Below, piece after piece: positions 11,197 to 20,443 of a stretch of DNA of 64,000 bases. How positions within the stretch are numbered: the stretch's first letter is position 1; each line of letters begins with the position of its first letter. Source of the DNA: Brassica napus (Eukaryota; Streptophyta; Magnoliopsida; Brassicales; Brassicaceae); assembly GCF_020379485.1 (NCBI RefSeq), contig NC_063452.1:13061065-13125064 (forward strand), in the 5' to 3' direction. A program made the position numbers and the translations under genes. Below the pieces are notes generated by a model. It saw nothing but the letters and a program-made list of their open reading frames with translations. It searched no databases and was not told the origin of the DNA.

Positions 11197-13756
11197 ACAG
11201 TCCTCCAGCCACTCTAGGGAGGTTCAGAGGATTTGATACCACCAAGGTCTACTTTTACGTGGTTTTGTATCGAGAGTTGTTCTATAATGACTGCAAACAC
11301 AAAATGTTGAAAAGCAATCATGTTTTATGGGAAAAGCAAGCTATTATGTGAAAAGCAAGCTATTATGGGAAAAACAAACACTTACGGACAAGATTTCAAC
11401 CAATCAGCGAGCTCCCTTAACTTCGTCTTGTCAATTGGTGCAAAAGGATTATAGCCTAGATAAAGCTTTCTGTTTGAAATGATCACTCTGGCCGTTCTGT
11501 TTGACGTATAAGGAGATTTCTGAGAGGCAGCAAGTTTTCTTGTTCGATCACTCTTTGCACGGCAAAGTGCCAAAGCAGCATCCCTCTTTTTTAGATATCT
11601 TGCATCCTCCTTCTGTAAATCTGAAAGAGTGGATTGATTTTTGTCCAATACAACAAGGCTCGGTTCTGGAGCTTTATCTTCCAAGGAACTAGCATCTGCG
11701 GGCACAGCTGCCGGCGCATCTGGACCTTTATCCTCCGCCAAGCTCTTCCTTCCCGCGTTCGTCCCATTGACACTTTCACTCTGCAATATACAAGATGGGT
11801 TTATACAATAATAACCAAAGATCCATTTCAAACAATAATAACCAATGAGTGTCTTCAAACATGAAACAAAATACATATATAAAATCCATACACTATAAAC
11901 AAAGCACACATGTTCTGACATACAAGAAACAAAGCAAATGCAACTTTTCAATTCTTATTCTTAAGACTTTGTCTAGTCAATCTCTTGTTGTGAGAGGATT
12001 CGTTACTAACCCCGGGTTCGAGCGTCGGTTTTGGTGGAGAGGTAGTGTTTTGAGATGATGTCCCTTTCCGTTTTGTGGTGATTCCAACCTTCTTCTCCAC
12101 AACTTCCACCCTTTCCGACAGATACTTGATCTCCTTAAGGCACGTCCCAAACCCTTCCCTCATGGCATCAGCTTTGTCTTTGAACATGGTTTTAATATCC
12201 TCTTTGGTCAACCCACCAACAGTCGTAGTCATCTCTTCACTAGCCTATGCAGCTGCCTCTTCACTAGCCTCTGCAGCTGCCTTTTCACTAGCTTCAGCAG
12301 GTGCCTCTTTACGAGCTTTCTTCCGAGGTCTTGGACTGTCTTCCTTCACTACCTTTTTCTTCGCTGGACTCACAACCGCCGGCTTTGTATTGACCCAAGT
12401 ACCGGTGACTTCCCAGCAATCCATGGTCCACTTCCACGGTTTCTTCACAAACACGAGTTTAATTATGTTCTCCGCGAGCGTGTCCTCAACATCAAACTCC
12501 CATTTTGGAAACATTTCAGCAGTGTCCTTTTCAACAAAGTTGATCACCCTAGTCTACAGTAAATAGAAGATATGAACTTAGATATTTGACGGATTAAGAA
12601 AGATGGAAAGAAAAGACTTCACAGACGACTTATAATTAAGTCGTCTGGAAAGTCTTCCAGCTGGACGACTTAGTAGACGACTTATAATTAAGTCGTCTGT
12701 AAAGTCTTCCAGCTGGATGACTTAGTAGAAGACTTATAATTAAGTAGTCTGGATAGTCTTCCCAGACGACTTAATTATAAGGCTTCTACTAAGTCATCCA
12801 GCTGGAAGACTTTCCAGACGACTTAATTATAAGTCTTCTACTAAGTCGTCTAATTGGAAGACTTATCAGACGACTTAATTATAAGTTTTCTGCGAAGTCG
12901 TCCAGATTGAAGTAAATACCTGACTGAGGATAGCCTCTTTAAACTGTATGCGTCCTTTGCGACCCTTGTAAGCCAGTATCGGTGGAGACGGATTGTTTGG
13001 GAGAGGATTACCAAAAGTAGCACCCAATTCCGGAAGAGTTGTGTACACCCAGACCTAGAGAGCTTGAGCAAACCCATTAATAGTGTAACAACCCGAAATA
13101 TCTCTGCTCTTCACAGAGTCCATCAGCACCTTAAACGCGACTCTCCCCCATGGATAATTCTCAAACCGTTCTAGCTCCATCACTAGCCTTGCCAGACTAA
13201 CCCGTGTAGGGGTTGAATACTTTCTCCCCACAATGTATCCAGTGAATATGACAAGGTACGCGAGCCGCTTGCGATCATCCCGAGACCACCCTTCGCATCT
13301 CTCAAGTGCTGCTATTATCTCCTGAGTAGATGGCCCAGCTTCGACATGAACTCCCAGCATCTCCCAAAAAGAAGTCAACTCCTTTGTAACCGCAGATTGA
13401 GGTCTCTCAAGGTCCTCGATGTACTCGCAGTTTAGACCAGTGAGGTTTTCAAACTCTAACAGTGAAAACCTCACAAGTTCTGGACCAACGAGACTCCACA
13501 GCTCATACTTCTTCTTTATGTCCAGCTGGAAACCGAGCATGTAGTGAACCAGCCTTGAAGCCCAATCAAATCCCAGCTCTTGGAACTTGATGAAAACTCC
13601 CAACTTCGACTCCTTCAGCTCTTCATATTCGTCATCATGAAGAGCTTTCTTTAAAGCAGCATGCAACGTCCAACAAGTATGATACGCAATGCTATGCACT
13701 GCGGGGGGCTCTTCCCCTAATGTATATATCCTACGGGGGAGTTCTGGCATCTCCAT
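11197..13756 (-). pseudogene. ULP-like (DUF1985) cargo gene of the MULE; protease domain missing
   Basis: Minus-strand multi-exon gene. A 5' UTR exon ends at a GTAAGT near 13940; the coding start is ATG 13756 just after an acceptor. Exon 13756-12919 holds DUF1985 (LWSLVGPELVRFSLLEFENL, then GLNCEYIEDL) but has an in-frame TAG at 13055-13057. Exon 12553 to about 11948 (TRVINFVEKD..., an Ala/Glu repeat, then KTMFKDKADAM...) has a TAG at 12245-12247. Exon 11780-11386 ends NPFAPIDKTKLRELADWL before GTAAGT. A short exon 11290-11197 (DTKPRKSRPWWYQ...) has a TGA. The C48 cysteine-protease domain that normally follows is absent; repeat arrays and then the transposase occupy its place. Frames and splice sites were read by eye. 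Confidence 0.75.
12608..12905. repeat. Intronic inverted repeat (hairpin) in the ULP-like gene
   Basis: Arms of about 150 bp, 12608-12755 and 12762-12905, are reverse complements centred near 12758. Both read CTTATAATTAAGTCGTCTG, AAGTCTTCCAGCTGGA and GACTTAGTAGA in matching order. It lies between the acceptor at 12554 and the donor near 12918, i.e. inside an intron of the minus-strand gene. Confidence 0.85.
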
Positions 13757-14841
13757 TTTTTTTGCCTGCAAAACAATCAAAAACAACCATCTCAAACAAT
13801 CAAAGTCTTATAATTAAGTCGTCTGGCAAGTTTTCCAGCTGAAAGACTTATAATTAAGTCGTCTGGAAAGTCTTCCAAGACTTCCAGTTTTATGTTCACC
13901 TTTTCCTCAATCAATCACTCGACAGTAAGAGATATAACTTACCGGCGGCGGAGTTCAACGAGACGCCTCTAAGAGAATGTGCGCTAGGGTTTCCTCTCGG
14001 ATCTTAAATAGAGGAAGCGGCTGTGAGAACGGTGGTGAGAACGACGGTGATAACGGCAGAGAGATAACCGGCGGTGAGAACGATGAGAGAATCGACGGAA
14101 ATCGCCTTCGAAATCGCCTTTGAGAGAAACGGCTTTAGGTTTTTCTGATTTTCGATAAACAGTGAAAAAAAACACCTTATATATGGCCGGTAAATAATCC
14201 GGTTAGGTTTAAAAGTACATTGTAAAATTAAAGGTTTGGTCCGGTTTGGACGACTTACTAGTAAGTCGTCTGTTGAATACTGTAGAGAAAATTAACTAAA
14301 TTTAACCCCTAAACTAAATTGACTAAATTAACTAACTAACCACGTTATAAACCCGTAGTTATACTTAAATAGTGTTTACAATACACAGAAATAAAAACAC
14401 TTGGGTAAATTTTAAAGTTTTCAAAAAAAACATTTATGCATTCCAAAATCTAACCCTAAGAACACATACAATACTACAACATATGTTGGCAAAACCTAAA
14501 CCAAAGAATATCATGACTCACTACTTTCACTCATCTATGTTGAAAACAATTAACTTTTGTTATATTTTAATTTATATATCTTAAAACATATGTTAATTAC
14601 ATGATTTCAATTTTTCACTTATCAAAATATTTTTTACAAAAATTTTAAATTATTTCTAAGTAAAACTAGTCCAGACGACTTACGGGGGTTAGAAACGTAA
14701 AAAAATTTCGGTTTTTTTGTTTGTTCACAAGGGGTTGGTTGTAATTTCAATAGCCTTTTAGGTTACTTTTGCATTTGATTCAAGTTTGGGTTAACTTTTG
14801 TGTTTGAAATCAAGTTGTGAGTCATATTTGACAATTTTCTC
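13757..14841 (-). other. 5' leader of the ULP-like gene and right terminal region of the MULE
   Basis: An intron with GACGACTTA-type repeats at 13800-13880, then a GC-richer 5' UTR-like exon (about 13940-14170) containing Arg/Ser-coding triplets but no matching protein family. After that comes AT-rich sequence, with single palindromes near 14250 and 14675, up to the right inverted terminus. No separate gene seen. Confidence 0.5.
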
Positions 14842-15373
14842 TATATTATTTTCCTATATTGTATCTAGCAAATCTTTTTGTTTGTTTGTATTAAATGATA
14901 TTGATTAGTGGCCAAGTTTGAATATTATGAGTTAACAAAAAAGAAAAAATTTAAATGATATATAAAAAAGGATTTGCTTAGAATATAATGGGGACAAAAA
15001 CAATATTCATATTCAGTTTTGCTAAAAATATAATAAAATATAAAATAAATACATTTTGTAAACTTCACAAATACAAAAAAAATTCCCCTAGATAGATTAT
15101 TTTTAAACAATAATGTGGTACATTGATATACAAACGTTATGTTGGCAAGATTTGTTTTGTATGAAAATAATAGTATTTGTATAGCCCTATGTTAAGTTCT
15201 TTAAGCTTTCAACAGTATTGTAATTGAAATTTAGGGTCTTTATTGTTCGTAGGTTAGGATATTGGGTTTGGTTTTGTTGTGTAAGAGACGTAATAAATGA
15301 TTGACTGTGATTGGTCAAAAATACTTGCTATCGATTGGTGTATATTTCTGACTGATTTTTATTAGTTATAAAA
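14842..15373. other. AT-rich intergenic DNA between two Mutator-like insertions
   Basis: Starts with the right target copy of the large MULE (TATATTAT, 14842-14849) and ends with the left 9-bp target copy of the mini-MULE (GTTATAAAA, 15365-15373). No coding potential noticed. Confidence 0.5.
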
Positions 15374-16385
15374 AATTTTTTAGTAATTAAACTTATCAAC
15401 TAAAGATGAATAGTAAAAAAAAATTTCAACAAAAAATCTTGTGAAATAAACCCTCAATTTTAATTCCGTTAACATATGTTACTTTCCTTCTAAAAAACCG
15501 TGACGGAATGTGACATACGTTAACGGTTTACAAGTTGATGGTTTATAATGTTGAAAACTTAGTTGAGTGGTTTTTTTTACGATTCAAAAATAGTTGAGAG
15601 GTTTTATCACTAAAAGTCATGTTTTAAAATCTTTATTATTATTTATATATTGTTTTAGATTAATTTATAAGCCTTTAAAACTCATTTATAAATTTTAATA
15701 CATTACTTTATAACCGATTTATAAAGCTTCATAAATATTTTAATACTTTTACATATGATTAATACGGTTTCGCAATGATTTTATAATTTTTTACAATTTC
15801 TGCTATTTGTTAGGATAAAATAATCTAACATTATTGACTTCACGGATGAATTATCCTTGCCACTACTTAAGAATTAATATAACTTAGAAACTTTAAATTA
15901 TTTAATATTTGACAATGACAATATAAACACACAAATTTTCTTATATCATTATTGCAAAATATCAAATAATTAAATTTGTTGAAGTTATATTAAGTTGAAG
16001 TAGTGTTTAAAATTATTAATTTAGGTTGTATAAATTAATTTTATAATAAATTAATGTATTAAAATTTATTAATTAGTTTAAAGGCTAATAAATCAATCTA
16101 AAACAATGTATAAATGATAATAAATATTTTAAAACATTTAATGACTTTTAGTGATAAAACTCCTCAACTATTTTTGAATCGTAAAAAAATCCTTCAACTA
16201 AGTTTTCAACAATATAAACCTTCAACTTGTAAACCATTAATGAATGTCACCCTCCATCACAGTTTTTTAGACGGAGAGTAACATAGGTTAACGGAATTAA
16301 AGTTGAGAGTTTATTTTAGAGGATTTTTCATTGAGGTTTTTTTTTACGATTCATCTTTAGTTTAGGGGTTTATTTACAAAAACCC
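15374..16385. mobile_element. Non-autonomous Mutator-like element with long inverted arms
   Basis: The left part (about 15374-15705) and right part (about 16045-16385) are reverse complements over more than 300 bp. They share blocks such as ACTAAAGATGAAT, TTTAATTCCGTTAAC, GTTGAAAACTTAGTTGA, TTTTACGATTCAAAAATAGT and TTTTATCACTAAAAGTCAT. GTTATAAAA, 9 bp, flanks both sides exactly (15365-15373 and 16386-16394). Long terminal inverted repeats with a 9-bp duplication are the Mutator signature. No coding sequence inside; the 330-bp centre is AT-rich. Confidence 0.85.
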
Positions 16386-16818
16386 GTTATAAAAATTTAT
16401 AATTAAGACAATGATGTTTTCTTGTAAATAATTTAAAAAAATAAAAGGCATAATCTCAGTACAAATTCTGTTTTAATAGCATAGATAGGTTAAAACAAAA
16501 AAAGCAAACGTGACGTAGTTGAAAATCCTTGCAGGATATAAAAATCCATCTATCATCTTAATTTTTCGTCGCTACTTCAATTATTGACACAATCATTGGA
16601 TTATACACGTATAAGATCAGTATTTCTTATAGGTCAAGAAAGGTTAACTTCGTCAAAACTACTAATATTTAATAGGAATTGTGTTTGTTTCCTTCTCATA
16701 TAATACAAGTTCATGCCAAGATCTCGTTACTAAACAAATCTTAAGCTTAACTCATCCGCATCTTAACATAAACACAAAGTCCGTCAAGAAACAAAAAGCT
16801 CTTCCCGGAATAAAGAAA
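16386..16818 (+). promoter_or_regulatory. Upstream region of the CLE14-type gene
   Basis: About 430 bp between the mini-MULE and the CLE ATG. A TATAAAAA stretch lies near 16538 (about 280 bp before the ATG) and a weaker TATAATA near 16701. Neither transcription start is provable from sequence. The TTTTAATAGCATAGATAGG stretch near 16472 resembles ends of other repeats in the window and may be a transposon scar. Confidence 0.35.
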
Positions 16819-17073
16819 ATGAAGCTTTGGAACACAAGATTATCGTTTATAATCATTGTGATCGTTATTTTCGCCGGGCTTCATTTCTCCTCAGGAGGCC
16901 GAAAGCTACCAAGCACGACGGCGATGGAGGAGTTTCAAGAACGGTTCCGACGATTTAGATTTCACAGTGAGAGAATGCTACCAACAGTTAGCACCGGCGA
17001 GAAGTACAAGCAGATCTACGGAGTTTCACTTAAGAAAATTCCCGGCGGTCCAAACCCACTTCACAACAAATGA
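16819..17073 (+). CDS. CLE14: CLE-family signalling peptide precursor, CLE14-like
   Basis: Secreted peptide hormone precursor of 84 residues, single exon. An upstream in-frame ATG exists at 16681, but the ATG at 16819 starts a standard signal peptide: charged N-terminus, hydrophobic core IIIVIVIFAGLHF, SSGG cleavage area. A variable domain follows, then the conserved C-terminal CLE motif KKIPGGPNPLHN plus a final Lys. The whole architecture (MK-W-RLSF, GRKLPS, EEFQ, YKQIYG) fits Arabidopsis CLE14 as I remember it. CLE14 is processed to a 12-residue apoplastic ligand and is known to promote root-meristem differentiation under low phosphate, perceived through CLV2/PEPR2. Residues 1-3 and 5 of the peptide differ from the remembered Arabidopsis RLVPKGPNPLHN, so orthology rests on the precursor and on the neighbouring genes. 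Confidence 0.85.
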   Translation: MKLWNTRLSFIIIVIVIFAGLHFSSGGRKLPSTTAMEEFQERFRRFRFHSERMLPTVSTGEKYKQIYGVSLKKIPGGPNPLHNK

Positions 17074-17785
17074 TACGTAACATATTTATTTCATTTTAAA
17101 GTTTTCATTTGAAAAAGTGAATTACATAGGGCAAATTATGTATCAGTTGATTGTCTTGTTGTATTAATTTATGTGAGAACTTAGATAGGAAAAATAACTA
17201 ATACGTATGTAAATGATAAACTAATTTAGTAATTTAGTTTTGTATATATATGAGGAATGTCTTTTGAATAATTTGATAATAGGTCGTTGTTATAAAAATC
17301 ATCTTCCATATATATATGCTAGTTTGTCAGAGGCAGTAATTTTTAATGTCTTTGGTCCAACTTCAATAATTTAATTTTCTTTTCTTTTCTTGATCTAAGT
17401 TTGTCAGTTGTTACTATGAATATATAGAGACAATGTTTTCGTATTAAAACAAAACTGTTTACAGCTTCAAAATATTATAATTAATTTGAAATTTGTTTAC
17501 CAAAGAAATTGATCAGTTCAAAAAATCGATCAGGCAACATGTATATATGAATACAATGAGCAGAAGCAGACATAAGTCATGCATTCACCAAACAGGATGA
17601 TTGAATTATAGATCGTGGACTTTAATAAACATATAACAATTTCACTTTCATGAAATAGTAAGGCGATAATTACGCATTTATGAGTTAAAAGTCAACAAAA
17701 TGTGTAAGCAGGCAGGCACTACCATGCGTACCTTATTCATTCACTTTGTTGTTTTTTCAGCTTGGACGTCCAATAAAATCATATA
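17074..17785. other. CLE14 3' flank and left copy of a pre-insertion duplication
   Basis: AT-rich 3' flank without coding potential. From about 17615 to 17785 it resembles the DNA just after the copia copy 2 insertion (24361-24545). Shared blocks include CTTTAATAAACA, AGTCAACAAAATGTGTA, TTCACTTTGTTGTTTTT and CCAATAAAA. The last five bases, ATATA (17781-17785), are the left target duplication of copia copy 2. Confidence 0.6.
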
Positions 17786-18047
17786 TGTTATAAATTATGT
17801 GATGGATGTCCATAATCGGCCTGATCCATTAGAGGTCTAATCTGCAGGAAAGAGAAAGAGAAAGAGGAGAGAGAATCGGCCAAAGAGAGAGAGAGGTGAC
17901 TACATTGTGTTTTCTTTTTTTCTTTTCCCTTTGTGTTTATGATTTGTAATCTTTCCTTTTATTTATCTTGTAATTCCCTATATAAAGGGTACACTTTATA
18001 ATTAATGAAATAAGAACTTACTGATTATAATCCTAAGTTTTACAACA
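17786..18047 (+). repeat. 5' LTR of copia copy 2
   Basis: Starts TGTTATAAATTATG and ends TACAACA. It contains GAGAGAGAATCGGCC repeats and a CCCTATATAAAGGGT promoter-like block near 17978. It is followed by CGTTATCATCACG in the primer-site position, nearly the same as in copy 1. Confidence 0.9.
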
Positions 18048-19262
18048 CGTTATCATCACGATAGCCTTTAAAAAACCTTAAAGCTAAAAACCATAAATCG
18101 AAAATCCTAATCCTACCCGACGAACCCTAACCCGATCGCGTCTCTTGTTCCTGCAAGCGTTCCCGTCTCAGCTTCATCCGATCAGCTCCAGCCCCAAGGC
18201 GTTCCTGATCATAGACGAACTCAGCCTCAGCTCTTGACCAGGACAGTTCGCGATCCGACAGCAACAACTCCCGTTCGACGATCAGCCGTTCGCGATTTGA
18301 CAGCAAACAACTCATGTCCAGCTCGCGTATAGATCGTTCCCGTTCGTGTTGCAGCTCTAGGTTCATTCTTTGGTGGTCCGGTTCATCAAACAACTAAGTT
18401 AAAGGTAATTCGAATTCTAAGAACATATGAATCGAATTGGGTTGATTGATAAAGAATGAAACCATAAAATATAATCTTTATGATAAAAGCCATAGGATAA
18501 TAGATCAAACCCTAATGAGTAAATCGAAGCTCTAAAAGTTCGATCCCCAAACCCTAAAATCGAGATTGATCTATTGATCAATTAAAATCAAAGCTTTAAT
18601 GATTTTGAATCTCAAATCAAACCCCTTTGATCTAAGATCAAATCGAAACCCTAAAACCCTAATTTGAAAGAATCGGTTTTGATTGTTTAAATTTGAATAT
18701 TGATTGATTGATTTGATCACCTAGAACTGTTTCTAAAGATTGTTTAAACTCGAGTCTGAATTAATTAAGATTGTTTGGCTTGTTTAAACTGAAACCCTAA
18801 TAACCTAGTCTAGATTGTTTTTAAAATCGAATCTGAAACTACATGCTAGGTTAATTATTCTAGATCATAGCTCGTGGCCGTGTGGCCTTGTTGCATTCAT
18901 ACCCTAATTGATCACAATTGATTGATTGCAAATTACACTTAGAACATTATTCTAGGAATGGTATTGAATTAAAATCAAGTAGCCGTGTGGCTTGTTCTTT
19001 TGCTTGGCCGAGAGTTTTGTTTATATTGATTGCATCGTATGAACTGATAGAAACAATATATGTTAGGATTGCAATTACATGATAAACTAAATGTATAAGA
19101 TTGAACCGATTGCATCCATAGCCGTGTGGCTTACCTTGCATACATAGCCGTGTGGCTTAACTTGGCCGTGAGGCTTGATTGATTGTTTAAACTTAAAACC
19201 TGTTCGTTTAAAACATTGAAACTATTCCTAAAAGATCTAAAAATATTAATCTATGATTTCAG
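18048..19262 (+). other. Copia copy 2 leader with five GCCGTG(T/A)GGC motifs
   Basis: Non-coding leader before gag. Decamer copies lie at 18877-18886, 18982-18991, 19121-19130, 19147-19156 (all GCCGTGTGGC) and 19165-19174 (GCCGTGAGGC). Most are followed by TTG or TTA. The GCC...GGC ends could pair as a short stem. The minus-strand open frame at 18127-18393 inside this leader matches nothing I recognise and is not called. Confidence 0.6.
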
Positions 19263-20284
19263 ATGTCGAAAATCAACAACTTTGATTTTGCTTCCCTAAA
19301 TCTCTCTGGAGATAATTACCTTCAGTGGGCGCTTGATGCTAAGATCATCCTGAAATCCAAGGGACTCGGTGAATGTATCACCGAGAACAATAATGCTAAT
19401 GAGAAAGATCGATACAGAGCCATCTTGATCATTCGTCATCATCTAGCTGAGAGTCTCAAGGATCAGTATCTAACCATTGAGAATCCACTAGATCTTTGGA
19501 CAAAATTGAAACCGAGATATGATCACCAGAGAACGGTGATCTTACCAAAAGCTCGGTTTGATTAGACGAATCTCAGGATCCAAGATTATAAGTCTGTGGA
19601 CGAGTATAACTCTGCACTGTTTAAGATTGTTTCTAAATTGAAACTGTGTGGTGAAAGTATTACGGATCAGGATATGCTTGAGAAAACCTTTTCCATTTTC
19701 CATGCAAGCAATGTACTGTTACAACAACAGTACCATAAGAAAGGTTTCAAGACCTATGCTAATCTTATTTCTTGTCTCTTGCTCGCTGAGCAGAACAATG
19801 AATTATTGATGAGAAACAGTCAGATGAGACCTCTTGGATCAGCTCCACTACCTGAAGCACACACGACAGAGGACAATAAAGAGTCCAACCACGTCCAAGG
19901 AAATGGCCATCATGGCCGTGGTCGAGGAAAGTGGAACGGACGTGGACGTGGACGAAGCTCCTTTGGCCGCGGGTGAGGGAATCAACATGGTAGAGACCAT
20001 GGGCGTGACCGTGGCTCATTTGGAAGAGGTCATGGTCGCGGCCGTGGATCTTCATTCAAACCCTAACACTCGACCAAATCAGATAAATCCGTGTGCCATA
20101 GGTGTGGAATGAGTAATCATTGGGCTAAGACTTGTAGGACTCCCAAACATCTAGTTGACCTCTATCAAGAGAGTTTGAAAGGGAAGAAGAAGCCCATATG
20201 ACCTATCAAGATGATGAACATGACTTCGATCATGAAAAGGACGATCTTATGGACTATGAAACTTCAGATTGTCTTAAAGACTGA
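19263..20284 (+). pseudogene. Copia gag, broken (copy 2)
   Basis: Homologous to gag of copy 1 from the MSKI start onward. An in-frame TAG at 19563-19565 interrupts the capsid-like region, and the frame reopens to 19976. A TGA there and a frame change follow in the Gly/Arg-rich region. The zinc-knuckle sequence (CHRCGMSNHWAKTC) is recognisable around 20095-20140 in another frame. The reading ends at the same DCLKD sequence as copy 1 (TGA 20282-20284). Confidence 0.85.
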
Positions 20285-20443
20285 AGATTGATTTCGACAT
20301 TTATAATCTAAATTTTGGTGTTCTTTGATTTGGTGTTTTTCATTTCTATGTTGTCATTCCTTTGAACTTAAAACTTAATAATAAATGAATGGTTTTTATA
20401 TATGAAGTCTCTAAGTAACATCCTTTTGAATCTTGTTTGAGAA

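Larger units (their letters stand above)
6862..14841. mobile_element. Mutator-like element with MuDRA-type transposase and ULP/DUF1985 cargo gene
   Basis: Terminal sequences are imperfect inverted repeats: the left end (GGGGCTTTTTGCAAGATTG) and the reverse complement of the right end (starting GAGAAAATTG) share the TTG-CAA-GACTC core and continue to AACCC. TATATTAT flanks both ends (6854-6861 and 14842-14849), an 8-bp match next to a mismatched ninth base, as expected for Mutator target duplications. Inside are a MULE transposase on the + strand and a divergent ULP-like gene on the - strand, converging near 11 kb. That layout is known from Kaonashi-type MULEs of Arabidopsis. Non-coding parts are full of GACGACTTA/TAAGTCGTC palindromes. 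Both genes carry inactivating changes. Confidence 0.85.

Noticed and set aside
12075..12566. 163-codon plus-strand frame opposite the ULP-like gene
   Set aside because: Antisense shadow of the Ala/Glu-rich minus-strand exons, which carry the recognisable family sequence.
18127..18393. Arg/Glu-rich minus-strand frame in the copia copy 2 leader
   Set aside because: Low-complexity composition within a transposon leader, no start context, no homology recognised.
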